From assembly GCA_037893225.1 (NCBI GenBank), contig JAZGUH010000154.1, positions 186,001-250,000 of the forward strand: a stretch of 64,000 nt of DNA, read 5' to 3'. Position 1 is the stretch's first letter. Each line of letters opens with the position of its first letter. The notes below the pieces were generated by a model. That model was not told the DNA's origin. It ran no database searches and worked only from the letters and a program-made list of their open reading frames with translations. The stretch is from Hippasteria phrygiana (Eukaryota; Echinodermata; Asteroidea; Valvatida; Goniasteridae). Of the stretch, positions 42,401 to 54,132 are shown one piece after another. The translations under genes and the position numbers were made by a program.

Positions 42401-45400
42401 TTCTAAAAAATACATTCTGAAAATATAGATATAACAGAAGCCAACGAACCAATAACAAAAAAGTCACTTATGTGAAGAATTTTTTCGCCCGTTTCACATA
42501 GAACTGCCCTGTATGTGTTTCACATAGTGCGACATAATACCCCTTTTTGCAGAGCCGGTCACAAATTTGCTTTTATAAAAACCTCTGAACAGCAGCGTGA
42601 AAATAAAACAAAGGGTTCTTACTGAATGGCAGAACAGAGTATAAATACTGGCTCGGCAAGGGAATATACACAGAGGAAAGCTCAATGCTACGGACACCGT
42701 GAATCCAATCCTTAAGATCTCTGACAAGAGGGAAGGAGGAAAGTTGAGAAGAATGTCTCCCTTGATACCACTCTGGTAGAAGCATACGTATCCAAAGAAG
42801 CCAACCTAAAAATTAAGCAAAATGTTCAGAAATTCAGAGTACAGGATGAATGCATGGGCGTCGCGAGGGGGGGGGGGGGGAGGGAGGGCTCTTCTCCACC
42901 CCCCCCCCCCCCCCCAAAAATAAAAAAAAAAAAGGGGAGAAAAATAAAAAACAAAATAAAGAACACAAGGTGTCATATTACTGTTAATTTAACCCTCCTA
43001 TAGTTTAACTATCACAGCCTATCAAAAACTCTAAACACCAACTCTCACAGTTTGTGTGTGTGTTTTAACCCATCACTTGATAGGTTTTGATCTGTACAGC
43101 ACCTGGGTCGATTTTGGCCCTGAGAACAGGAGGGTTATTATTGCACATTTAACAACATGGGCGTCCGAGGTGTCAATAGTGGTGGGGTGGGCGAATGTCC
43201 CCCCAACCCACCCTCGAAAACAAAATGATTTTTGGATTTTGCCCCTCTACAGAAAAAACTCCTGCCGATGCCCACGGATGAATGGTTGAGAAATCTGGAT
43301 CTATTATCAATTGATGGAAAACACGGACTAATACTCGGACAAAACAATCCCTTGTAAATAAGCCAGTTCGGTATTCCAACTGCGCATGTGCACATCAAGA
43401 TTTGACAATTTTTCTTTCGGAAGAAACATTTCATCGTATGCGTGCAAAAGCATAGTGGGTACCAGTAAATTTAAAGAGATCGTCGTGTTCTGAAGTAACA
43501 TTTTGCCAAAAACATTTGGACAGCGAAGTGAATGCAGATTCGGTTACCATGTCCCCCATAGCCTTGTGTGCACTTATCTGCCACGTTTTTCCCCACGAGA
43601 GAAAAATCGTTAAATCTTGTGCACATGCGCAGTTGGAATACCGATGAAATTTCTGAGGAAATGATAAATGTAGCATTGATTATCAAGTCAATTCAGATAA
43701 ATTCAGTCAATCTACAGGATAACAGATTGAACATTAAAATGTCAATCTTTAATAATCTGATCATATAAGTGGCATACCAATCCACACAGTAAGTTTTGCA
43801 AACTGGGGGTCCATCGGCTGAATATTACTCCGAAAAACACAGACAAAGTAAACTCTTGACAGGCTTCTGCTCAGATGATATTTTTCAGATTGGTCATCAA
43901 GTCAACACAAGTCAATCACAAGTCACGTTGCAAGTCTGGTCTCAAGCCAATTCACAAGCTATTTATTAATGAACTGTGACAAAAGCATTCCCTTGACATT
44001 GTTTATCCCCTGTACCCGGCAAGCCGACTTGTGACTGACTCGAGTACAGCTCCGATGTTTTGGACAAAAAGAGTATGGTTGTGGCACTTTGTAAATGAGA
44101 CCATCGGAGAACATCCTTAACCCCTTGAGTACGGATGACGCCAAATGCCGCAAAAAAATGTTTCCACCAGGCCGGATGACGTCTATACACACCATTTTCT
44201 GCATTTTCAATCCATTGTTAGATCATTGTGTATGTTACGCTTGGCTGCACAAGTCTCTTGTGTCCGTTTCGCGTGGCTGCACAGGCCACCCCGGCACCTC
44301 ACTACGATAACCGTACTAAAGGGGTTAAAATTAACTTACCAACATGTAGATACCAGAGACCATGTTGACAGATTTGGACACGACTGCTTCCATCTGCTTC
44401 ACCGTTTTCTCTTGTAGGGAATCGTAAACTACAAACAGGGTCCTGGACAATCAAGAAAAAAAATTAAGTTCAAAATGTTTAAATTTCTTGCCCTCAGGGC
44501 TGTACTTTAGTCAACCATTACAAGAATTTGTTTTTTTAATATTGTTGGATGTTTTATGAGTTACGTTTGACAGCAGAGTGACATGGAGAAGATGGAGATT
44601 CCCTTTAAGACTCCTGGTAACCGCCACAGCTCCATAGTTTCCATCCATTCCAGAGACAGCAAACTGGGTATACTACTCCATACGATCTGAGTAAGCCAGA
44701 AAATCGATAACATTCAGTCAGAATCAAGATTTCCAGGGGCTTCTGCAATCGTTATACAATTGTTGTCCGCTGTGATGTGGTCCATGGTGTTTTGTACATC
44801 CGAGGGGAAAAATGGCACCCGAGGGGAAAAATGGCACCCGAGGGGAAAAATGGCACCCGAGGGGAAAAATGGCACCCGAGGGGAAAAATGGCACCCGAGG
44901 GGAAAAATGGCACCCGAGGGGAAAAATGGCACCCGAGGCGAAGCCGAGGTTGGCATTTGGGTTTACAAATCACAAAGGACAACATCATCACAGCAGACAA
45001 CAATTGTTTTGTTATACCATGGTATTAAATACATGCCGGTCCAAATCCCGGAGTAGTTTGAACGTGAAAAGAGCAGACTAAACGTAAACAGTAATGGCAG
45101 CAACAGAAGGTCTTCCAAACTTATCACAACTTTCGTTTTAACTGTTCCCTATGCGCACATTACATCACAGATTTGGCGTAATAAAATACCACAATGTAGA
45201 TTTCTGACAATCCCTAATCAGATAAATATAGAAGGTAGGACATTTAACCCTAACCCTGTTAAATGCAACAGAATGCACCAATGGTAAATAGTTGTTGCAT
45301 TTAGCAGTCATGGCATGTCTCCTGGTCTGATGCATTCTTTTGTATTTAGTATTATACATGTACATGTATAAGCCTTCAGCAACAAGGCTGGTACAGATGA

Positions 45401-48400
45401 GTTCACTGCACAGTGCAACATTGCATTTGGCAGGGTGCTCAGAGAATACCTCCTGGGGGTTGGTTTGTTTGTTTTTATTTGACAATCTCCATGGATAATT
45501 AACGGGAGACGTCGGGGTGCCGCAGCGGCTCTGGCAGCCAAGCGAACCGCTACAATGTGTTTGTGCTGTCAAGCGTAACATATACACAATAATCCAACAA
45601 TGGATTGAAACTGCACAAACAGCGGCCAATGGCGTCATTCGGCCTGGTGGCACTTTTTTTTGCGCCATATGGCGTCATCCGTACACAAGGGGTTAAAAGA
45701 CAAAACAATAAATATCAAAATTCTATTAAATATAAAGAAAAAACAAACTGAGAACACATAATCCGAGGGGTTGTCGAGGATGACACAAAAAAAGCTGCGA
45801 GCAGCTTATTACCATTGTGGTCCTCTACAGTCCTGAACCCATCAAAATTCAACACAATCTGCTGTTGAAGTTTGTAAGGCTTGGGGTAATTAGGGCTACA
45901 TGTACAGGGGTTAGGGTTAAAGACTAACTATAATTTAAAATATGGCATAAGCTTTCAAAGCTGCAGCTACTTCATCTGATGAAATAGCTGTACATGTAGC
46001 CCTAATTACCCCAAGCCTTACAAACTCCAACAGCAGGTTTTGTTGAATTTTGATGGGTTCAGGACTGTAGCACCTTGGCACCTTTACTTTACATTTTGTC
46101 CAAGTCCAAAGAATGTGCCATAGGTATACTGCAGTGTTGGACTTTGACACTTCCTAGTAAAAATGCCTTGGGGGTTAGGGTTAAAGCGCTACCTTCTATA
46201 TTTATCTGTATCTAGCTGACTAACATGGCCGTTAAACAACTTTATTCTCTAATCAGCACGCACCTAGAAACACAATGTTCACTGGTATATGTTATCCAAG
46301 ACAGGAAGATTAAAAAAAATATATTGTTGAGAAATGACACATCTGTGCAAAATGATAAAATTAATGGAATTATTGATCGATGCTGTAATCAGCTGGGACT
46401 GGTTATTAACTGATGATCAAATGTCAATATTGATTCTTTCAATTCCGATTCAAATGTATGCAGAATGCTTGGAACAAATGAAGTACTGAAATAGTCACAA
46501 ATTTATTTATTTATTTATTTATTTATTGAGCTAGACCCATCTGTACATGTCAGTGACAAATTATTTCTGTCCACTGTGCACATGACTTATCTAAAGAATA
46601 CTTTCACATAACCCTGAAATTTGATCACAGAATAAATGATACCCATACAATAAAGACTTTTGGAAATGTACCAGTATATTTGGAGGTACACGCTTTCTAT
46701 TTACATTCAACTTCATTATAAAAACTACAAATCCTTCAATGTGTTCAATTCTAGCTGGTATCATGCAACACTTTCCTAATTCTACTAAAGCTGTCCCAAA
46801 TATGCCGGATATTTGAATATTCGATCATCAACTAAATATTTAAATACATTTTGCCGGTTCAAATATTCGAAAAAAATATATACAGTGGTGTGCAAAATTA
46901 TTCGAACACTTGACATATCTGAAGAAATTGATATTTTAATGCCTTACAATGCCTGGTTTATATTTTTCACCTGTATTAAATAGAAAAGGTACATGTAATT
47001 GTTGTGAGCATAGCTCCCATTAGTATCTGCCAGTCTTACGATCTTTTTTTTATCAAACTTTACTCTTTCCACCGAAAACTTACGTTGCTTAGCAGTGTCA
47101 AATGACACATTTTTGGCGATTGTACTTTGTGGAAAACAATTGACACTTTATGAAGTAAATACTACAAAAACGCAGGCTGGAGTTTGGTTTCTTGTTATCA
47201 GAAAGTCATACGCACCCGTAATGTTACATTTGCATGCATAAAATGTCGTTCGGGCGGTCCATAATATCGATCGCCGCACGTATCAAATATTTGAATACTC
47301 GGTGAAAACCCAGTTTCAAATAATCAAATACTAAATTATTCGAAAATGAACAGCCCTAAATTCTACTTGTAAACCGAGTTCACTCCAAAAAAAAAAGAGA
47401 AATATTTACATCGGCAGAAAACAGAAGATAGAAGCAAATAGACATGAAACTCAAGCCTCCTAGGCTCTCTACGCTACGTTTCATCCCAAGTGGTAGAACG
47501 ATGAACACTGCCACTAGGATCAGTAAGCAACATCTCAGGTGCCAGGAATTCTGGAAGGGATCAGACAATCAATATTTCATGTTAAGCCCGTTTCACACGA
47601 GCGCTGTAAACACACATCTGCGATGATTGGCGCCGGGTCTCTGACGCCCAAGGATACCTGCAATAACATCGCAGGCTTTCACACGATACAACACAGTCCG
47701 GTAGCGAACGTCCCTCGTTTTGCAATGTTTGCACGTGTATCGCTGGTGTTGCGATATTCTACGAGCGATGAAATTTATAGGGTACTAGTGATTTTCCCGC
47801 ACTGTAAAAAATTCCGTAAAATAAAAGTTTTTTCCCCCTTTTAGAAACAAACAATTACCGTATTTTAGTTTTAATGGATTTTGGACGTAAACTTGCGGTA
47901 CTGTGACCTAGAAAATATCAGGTGTCGGTAGATTTCGTGATTTAACGCCAATTATACAAAGAGGATGTAAATAAGACCACTTTGTCCAAATTTGCTGTAA
48001 ATATACAGCAACACTAACAAAGTATTGTTTATTTACAGAGAATCTACTGTTCTCCTATACACAAATCTCATAACTCAGCAAATGACCAATCAGAACTGAA
48101 GAAATTTGTGTTTATAAAAGCCAAACAGCAAACTGCGCATGTGTATTAAAAGGCGATACATTCACACGACCAATTTCGATGATCATTGCACGGATGTTGC
48201 ATCAATGCGAAATTTTGAAGGTCTCGATCCCTGTCATCACGAACCGCACGGGACCCATGCAATTTGGTGACAGGGATACACTTTCACATGGTACGCAATC
48301 CGTGCGTTTGTGGCATCGATGCGATTTCATCGCACGGGACCCGCGTTTCCAACGGTCGTGTGAAACAGACTTTACTGCATGCATACATGTATCAAATAAA

Positions 48401-51364
48401 AGATGGATAGCTAACTGCATCTAACGGTTCACTTTTCTAGAGGGTTTTCTCTTGAACGTTTGTCTATTGGTTTCCTCTCTCCTGTAAAAACTGAAAATGT
48501 CTTTATCGTCTTTTTTTCACAGCTTTGTATTTTGTTCAGACTTGAGAAGTTTAGTGGCATGGGCACTTTTGAGGAATCCATCCCTCCACTGTCAGATACC
48601 AGAAGAATAATGGCAATATACAATTCCAACCTTTCAACGGGAAGGTTTGCAAAAACTGAAACGTCTGTGCAAAGATTTGCAAAGACAATGTTCTTATTCT
48701 GCATTGAATTCTGAAATGGTGCACTGTACTCAAGAGCTGAGTTTTGATAAGTTCAGCGTTTACTAATATTGTTTGGAAAAGACGGCAAAATGACTAACTT
48801 CAAGTCCCAGCCACCTGGCCAAGATAGATGGAGCTAAGTCACCCATGATGACGAAGAAGGCTATGCAGGTGCACATCAGTAGACCGATGATACTAAATGG
48901 AAACAAATACACAGAAAAATGTGGGGGAATGTTTAAAAACAACTCTTAGTGTGCATATAAACTGAACTTTGTTTTCACAGAGCTACAGCATGCATTTTTT
49001 GGCATAACATGTGTTTAGAGATTTGCACCATTTCATGAACTTTTCATTAACCCTAACCCTGCCAGACGCAGCACAGTGCATCCGTGGTGACAGCTTGACC
49101 TTGCTGCACTTTGCACACAAGTCAATGTGACAAAGTATGCAATCTGATGCGTCTGGCAGGGTTTCTAGCCAAAATACCCTGGAGGGTTAGGGTTAATGAC
49201 ATTTCCATCATTTTGTTTATGCATTCTCTAGTCTGTAATTACCTGTAGCGCATTTTTTTGCTCAAGTCCTAACTCGTGCTGATCTTACAAGACAAAAAGG
49301 GACAATTTTGCAGCACCATTCATCAGTAATTCATACCATCTCCGATCAGCAATCAATGCCGTTTTTCTCAACATACTGACCAGCATAGAAATTTACTTTA
49401 ATCGGTGAATGATTTTTTAAGATCATGCCAAATAATTCACAGGCTGAACACTTACCAAAATTCTACCGCCATTTTACCCGCTGCTCCTAATGCATGTTGA
49501 GCTACAAATGTACGGGGGAGAAGAAAACAATCCTTCAGGAAAAAAAAAACATGTTCCTGACATACATGTCGAGATGGGGAAGGGACCAAAGCAATACATT
49601 AGGAAAACACATGAAGAAAATTAGAAAAACAATGAACCTTGTCTTCCTGTATAGGTACATGTACCAGGTTCAAGCTCCGCCAGCTGAATAAGCCAGTTGG
49701 GTATTTTAACTGCGCATGTGCACAATGACATTTTATCCCGAATGACCCGCGTGACCTAACGCGGGCGAATGAATGCAAAAAAGTGGTCGCACAACGCGCT
49801 CGTGTTAAATTCAATCAGAATGGGTGTTCGTGTAACATCTCGTGACATTACGTCGGCAATTTTATCCCGAATAACCTTTGACCTTCGAGATACCGAACTG
49901 GCTTATTGTGTGAAGTGCCATCATAGAGTCGATTATCTTTGCTTAGATCGAGTGGTATTTTCAAGTAAAGTCTAAAAGGGGAAGCAAGAGTCGAATACAA
50001 ATGATTATTCATCTCACCTAAGAATTCATAGTTGTGTTTTCTGCTGACCTTCGATGCTCGTAGAAGCAGGTAGCAAGTTGTTTTAGTTAAAAATCCTCCG
50101 CACAATAAAAAGGCAATACCAAGCACGACACCACACTGGAAGATACAGAGAACAATATCAAACAATTGCACATCTATAAGATATGAACAGAATCTCAAGA
50201 GACAACCTTAAGTCTTCTCACTGCATGGGTGCGTTCAAGTAGCTCACCCGGATCGACTCGGGTGAAGGCAGACGGGTCAGCCACGAGAGCTGGGCTAATA
50301 GAATGCCCAAACTCCCTCTCGTGTCGATATCACCTCGCACTCGAGTCGGCCATTTTCAATTTCCCGCTGGAGCAGAATCTGTGGGTAATCAGACTTAACT
50401 ATGCATGCATGTGACGTAATTCTACCAGTGACTCTGCTCCGCGAGCAGGGTCTGTGGTGGCTGACCCCAGTGAGCCCCGGGTATGACACCAGACCTAATC
50501 GAACGGCACGGGGCTAAGCCGAGTCGACCCGGGTGAGCTACTCGAACACACCCTTTGAAATTATATTATTCAGCTGTCATGAATACACTATGGAGAATGC
50601 CAGAATACCGAACTTAATAAAAACAATGAACATATGTGTACTTTGTTTGGGCTGATCCAAATATTTTGTCAAAGCCTTGACCCTCTTGAATACGAACGAT
50701 GGCCACAGCTGCAGTTCACTTGATTGGTTGTTGTCTATAAGCACATTCCTGCACATACTCAATTCATGTTTCAACTATATTGTTTTCAAACAAAGCTTTC
50801 ATTTACACAGGGGGGGGGGGGGGAGGGCTCAAAGTGCGATGAATAGGACCACTCTGATTTTAACCCTAACCCCTAGGGTGTACGCAAAATCATATTAAAA
50901 TTGGAGGATTTGCAGGTGTGGATCCAGAATTGTTTAAAGCGGGGGACACAGCCAAAATGGGATGTTGTGAGGGGTGATGCCCTTTCAGCAGGGTGTTAAA
51001 GGAGACTGATTCAATACAGTATGTTTGTATCTTATTACTACATATTTACTACTTATTACTACATATTACTACTAAGTATTTTTCTTTATTGTATACAGGG
51101 GGTGCAGCTGGTTACCGCTACCCTTAGTCTTTGTGTCAAAATTTGACGGAGTCATGTTCACCCGCATCCCCCTCCCTGGATCCGCACCCGATTTGGGACT
51201 GTTAGGGCTAAGGAGTAACACAAGTGTGAAGTGTCTAATATGTAGGGATAATTATGCGGTTTTCAACATACCTCACGAAAGCACCATGGCATAGCAAGTA
51301 TGCTCACACCAATAATGCTGTTACTCAGGTTTATCACTGCATTCCATGGCACGTGATTGGCCAT
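33887..51364 (-). CDS. SLC38A10: SLC38A10-like putative sodium-coupled neutral amino acid transporter, complete
   Basis: Eighteen coding exons: 51364-51272, 50135-50018, 49501-49456, 48892-48799, 47550-47410, 44686-44565, 44442-44340, 42805-42623, 41786-41669, 40667-40555, 39996-39819, 39405-39301, 38786-38731, 38528-38393, 37749-37640, 36884-36798, 36222-35956, 35662-33887. All phases agree; the total of 3846 bases gives 1281 residues plus TAA. Human SLC38A10 is about 1119 residues with the same plan: a transporter core then a long hydrophilic tail. Core matches include SNSIIGVSILAMPWCF, LPLGMKRSVESLGG, VVYDSL, LRIGFTVSVALSFP and VETILGLTGATMGSLIG. The family (AAAP superfamily) moves neutral amino acids such as Gln, Glu and Ala across membranes. 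No frameshift or stop was seen. Confidence 0.95.
34270..34550 (-). repeat. 18-bp coding minisatellite (DAASPR repeats)
   Basis: About 15 copies of an 18-base unit (plus-strand sense GATGCAGCATCCCTCGGT, with an A variant in a central block) encode DAASPR in exon 18 of the SLC38A10-like gene. Units are nearly identical, and the A variants are clustered together, which is what replication slippage would give. One unit is short by a codon (DASPR) and one reads EAASPR. The frame is kept throughout. Open frames on the plus strand here are only shadows of this repeat. Each Ser-Pro is a potential proline-directed kinase site. Confidence 0.95.
36915..37178. mobile_element. GGGGTGAGATT-ended element, uninterrupted copy
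   Basis: Ends GGGGGTGAGATTGGCC and AATCTCACCCCTGC. It aligns along its length to the two outer parts of 2315-3034 and so supplies the empty site for the element nested there. SLC38A10 intron. Confidence 0.8.
37256..37332 (-). repeat. tRNA-like repeat, single end
   Basis: Minus-strand tRNA-like unit with TAGCTCAATTGGTAGAC and GGTTCAAATCCC boxes. It is followed by the same inner sequence as 37806-38150 to about 37480, but the second tRNA-like end is absent. SLC38A10 intron. Confidence 0.6.
37806..38150. mobile_element. Element with two tRNA-like terminal inverted repeats, complete
   Basis: Left arm 37806-37899 and right arm 38056-38150 are inverted repeats of about 94 bases. Each contains a tRNA-like unit with A box TAGCTCAGTTGGTAGA and B box GGTTCGAATCC, 5' ends facing inwards. 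The 156-base centre is non-coding. Relatives: 24945-25190, 25200-25775 and 37256-37480. This is not a normal tRNA SINE, which has one tRNA head and an A-rich tail. Confidence 0.82.
39819..51364 (-). CDS. SLC38A10: SLC38A10-like exons 1-11, membrane transporter core
   Basis: Residues 1-436. About ten to eleven hydrophobic helices are visible: NAVINLSNSIIGVSILAM (exon 1), GVVLGIAFLLCGGF (2), IIGLLMCTCIAFFVIMG (4), CCLLILVAVFIVLPLG and LSFMSICFYLLF (5), GVLKGISIFSMSLCC (6), VNMVSGIYMLVGFFGYV (7-8), TVSVALSFPLCIFP (8), ITLMIVSATLVVGIAIP (9), MGSLIGFIIPAMIYL (10) and IILVVGVLLLVCS (11). The start ATG at 51364-51362 is the first Met in the frame and puts the first helix where the human protein has it. 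The frame is open further upstream to the exon acceptor near 51483 but contains no ATG. Confidence 0.93.
40769..41293. mobile_element. hAT-like element with near-perfect 8-bp duplication
   Basis: Ends TAGGGCTGTTCAATTTTTG and CAGGACAGCCCTA. Flanks CTTTCACT and CTTTTACT differ by one base. Interior homologous to 46786-47358 (CCGTCCACAAAAAGTTACCG, GGACCGCCCGATC). SLC38A10 intron 9/10 region. Confidence 0.8.
41315..41507. mobile_element. TTAA element, CCCCT...GGGG family
   Basis: TTAACCCCTCGAGTACGGAT ... GGGCGCAAGGGGTTAA with TTAA at both borders. Same family as 15595-15805. Located immediately beside the hAT-like element ending at 41293. Confidence 0.7.
42117..42563. mobile_element. TGTGACC-ended element
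   Basis: Inverted ends TGTGACCAGCTCTGCAAAAA; 447 bases; homologous to 2395-2840. Flanks (AAA and AAT) show no exact TA duplication, so the insertion is older or its borders have drifted. Confidence 0.72.
44117..44328. mobile_element. TTAA element, CCCCTTG family
   Basis: TTAACCCCTTGAGTACGGAT ... CGTACTAAAGGGGTTAA, TTAA at both ends. It ends only 11 bases before the 5' splice site of SLC38A10 exon 7 (44340), so a mobile element now forms much of the intron start. Confidence 0.75.
44801..44938. repeat. 19-bp minisatellite x7
   Basis: Seven perfect copies of CGAGGGGAAAAATGGCACC in an SLC38A10 intron, 115 bases upstream (in the gene's direction) of exon 6. Frames through it are artefacts. Confidence 0.95.
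46786..47358. mobile_element. hAT-like element with perfect 8-bp target duplication
   Basis: Ends TAAAGCTGTCCC and GAACAGCCCTA, flanked on both sides by AATTCTAC (46778-46785, 47359-47366). Interior related to 40769-41293. No transposase ORF. Confidence 0.87.
47583..48377. mobile_element. CCCGTTTCACACGA-ended element
   Basis: Left end AAGCCCGTTTCACACGAGCG, right end CGGTCGTGTGAAACAGACTT, inverted. Internal sequence repeats CATCGATGCGATTT-type words in both orientations. A related left end is at about 52260. Non-coding; SLC38A10 intron 4. Confidence 0.6.
49047..49196. mobile_element. TTAA-flanked element (CCCTAACCCTGCCAGACG)
   Basis: 150 bases with TTAA at both ends. The subterminal CCTGCCAGACGCA is repeated inverted at the other side. 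Copy of 21301-21451. SLC38A10 intron 3. Confidence 0.72.
50228..50553. mobile_element. GGGTGCGTTCAAGTAGCTC-ended element
   Basis: Inverted ends GGGTGCGTTCAAGTAGCTCA and TGAGCTACTCGAACACACCC; subterminal CCGGATCGACTCGGGT mirrored by GAGTCGACCCGGGT. 326 bases. Located 90 bases upstream of SLC38A10 exon 2. Confidence 0.65.
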
Positions 51365-53384
51365 CTCTTTTTTTTCACCGGTGTCTAGGAGCTGGGTACC
51401 AGCTATGATGCTGCTCTTACGATCGTACGGAGCCTCTGGAATTTCATCGGTAGCGATGATGGATTTGGAAAGTGGAACCACTCTGTTGTGAAGAGGCGTT
51501 TAGGGTAGGGGAGGAGACAGTTAGAAGAAGAGGGCGTGGCATTTGTCTACCACTGGGACAGCTTTCTGGAACACACGTGACTGGAAATTAAATCAAAGAA
51601 AAAATCTGATCGTTTCATAACAGCCTTGATACTCCAACTATTTTCTCAATAAGGTATATTGCCTGATCGATTTTGCACAATGGTCAAAAGGCATTGTGGG
51701 ATTGAAAAGGGCACAAACATTGCTCCCTTTCCCTTCCCACAATGCCTTTTGATCATTGTGCAAAAACACCCAGGCGGTATTTGGGATATACCTTACGCCC
51801 CCAATCAGTGTTCTCGCCAGGGTGAAATTGAAGTGTAGAGGCATTTTGCTCAAGGATGGACAATGTGAGCGTGGAGCATGAAGCCCTAACGGCGTGGGAT
51901 TCGGGGTCCGCTTTAGGGGCCTGAACAATTTTGGATTCCAGATGCTCTGTGGTGCAATCTGAGGCAATTCCTGGCCACTTTCCCTTGACTGTTTTGAAAA
52001 AAAGTTATTGAAATTGTTTAGAATATACTCAAATTTATAGCGTAGTGGTAGCGTAGGGGCAGGATTAAGCGTGGTACTAATTCCCGAAAGCGCAGTGGGT
52101 GCTAGCGCTATTTAATGATTGGCTAGAACACTTCCCCCAATTTCCCCTCCATCACAGGCTGGTAATGACCACAGATTTTTAAACAAAAATTATACAAACA
52201 TAAAGCTACACCATTTGCTTCTAGCTGTGTGCACACCCAGGAGGTATGTCTAGGTGTTTAAAGCCGTGTTTCCATTGGACTTTTTATTACGCGGCCTCGC
52301 GGAAACTTGCAGCGACATTCCTTCGCGTAATTCTACCTTGCGTTTCTATTTAGACTTTTTTTACTGCGACAAGAACGTCTATTCGCCTTCGAGGCTGGCA
52401 GAATGTCACACGTGTGCACAATCACCTTTGACCTAAACGGGATAGACGTGGCGACCTAAATTCTAGCGTAATTGTTCGCGCGCTAAATTGCATTGTATAG
52501 TCAGCTACCATACATGTACATACTGACGCGCTCGCGAAAAGATCAGTCTAGTCATGGAGGAAGCTTTCATGGTCACGGTCCTCAACTTAAACTCCATCCC
52601 ATTTGACTAACATGTAACATAAAGGCTGCATGTATGATTAGCCCCTCCCAATAAACGCATTTGCAGTGCAATTCAGTTCTGGACTTTCAGGCTTCCTATA
52701 ACACACTGTGTCCCATCCATTCCAGATGTGGTTGTGTCAAATTGTGGGGGTCTGATCCACCAATTGCATTTACACTCAAGCATAGCGGGATCTGATCCAG
52801 ATCGAATCTCTATTGAACTTTTTATGCACCTATCAATTGCAAGACGGACCCTCGGACCCCTGGGGAATGTGCGTCAATGTCCAATGTGAGGCCAGATTCT
52901 GGGGTCCCTTGACGCACCCTTGCGCCCTGTTCGTGACGAACCATTCATGTAAAACTGACGCTATAAACTACGTTTTTTGACACACCATGTCTAGAAAACA
53001 ACTCACCAAAGACGGACCAATATGACGGACATAATCATGTACATTGTACAACGAACGAATCTCACTGCTGCTTGCACCGCATCGCACCGAAGCGGCATAA
53101 ACGCATGCACAGTGCACGTTGCGCGGGTACCTGTCTACACCACGTGTCAACCTTTTGCGTGTGCGTATTTGTGATTTGTGCAGAGGAAACTACTCTACAT
53201 GGATTACTTTGAGGACGATGTTGAATGGCAAGTTCGGTTCCTATTTCACTAACGAAATGTACGGATATAGCACAACGTGATCACGACGTACAGAACACAG
53301 TACAAGGGAAAGAGCCAGCGTAGCGTGTGTGCTAGTGCGGTGCACGTGGTTAGGCTAAGAGTGCAGGAAGCTTGGAGGTAGCGC

Positions 53385-53618
53385 TGACGTCACCCTGATG
53401 CGCAGCGCCCGCATGCACTGCGCGACAACCTGTTTATGCCGGCGACTGTTTCGTGAGTGGTATACTGGTCGCGGTACGTGTTCGTGTGTAGATACATGTA
53501 GTATATTGATTCGAGGTTGCACGCGCGTCATGGGGAGGGAATTATTTACGAAACAGTCGCCGGCATAAACATGTTGTCGCGCGGTGCATGGATGCGGGCG
53601 CTGCGCATCAGGGTGACG
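53385..53618. repeat. Inverted repeat, 70-bp arms
   Basis: Arms 53386-53454 and 53549-53618 (TGATGCGCAGCGCCCGCAT; TTATGCCGGCGACTGTTTCG) pair with few mismatches around a 94-base loop. It lies in the first SLC38A10 intron, 270 bases from the larger palindrome. Confidence 0.75.
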
Positions 53619-54132
53619 TACGTCATGCAAGGTCGAGGAGTCACTATTTGAACTCCAAGAAAGCGAAAAGACATGTTCTGCGGGGGTCTCTGGGAATTAA
53701 ACAGTAAAATTTCACTTTCTATTTGGATGTTAAGTAAACCTTGGTACATTCATCTGATCATGGAACTCCAATTGTTCAGGTGGTGGCGTATCTAGTATTT
53801 TGGTGGCCGTTGTAAGGTTGAATTTTGAATTTTTTGTTTGGATTGAAATAAAAGCCAATCGCTATCGCACACTTGCCTTGGACCCTACTACTTCCAAAAA
53901 TGTAAGGCTCTCCGTTAGCCTTACAAGGATATTTGATTTTGGTCCCCGTAACTCAATGGGATTTGCAATACGCTCTTGTGATATCATTTACAATGTTCCA
54001 GAATTCCACTTTCCCAAACGTTAATCTCCCCAGAAGGTTATCCAATCCCTGCTACATATCTTTCAGACTTTTGCGGCACATTTGCGGAACATTGAAACGG
54101 ACAATTTATTGAGTAATGGAGTTTTTACTCAC

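Noticed and set aside
44760..45081. Repeated frames on both strands near 44.8 kb
   Set aside because: Generated by the seven 19-base tandem units in an intron; no start context or family match.
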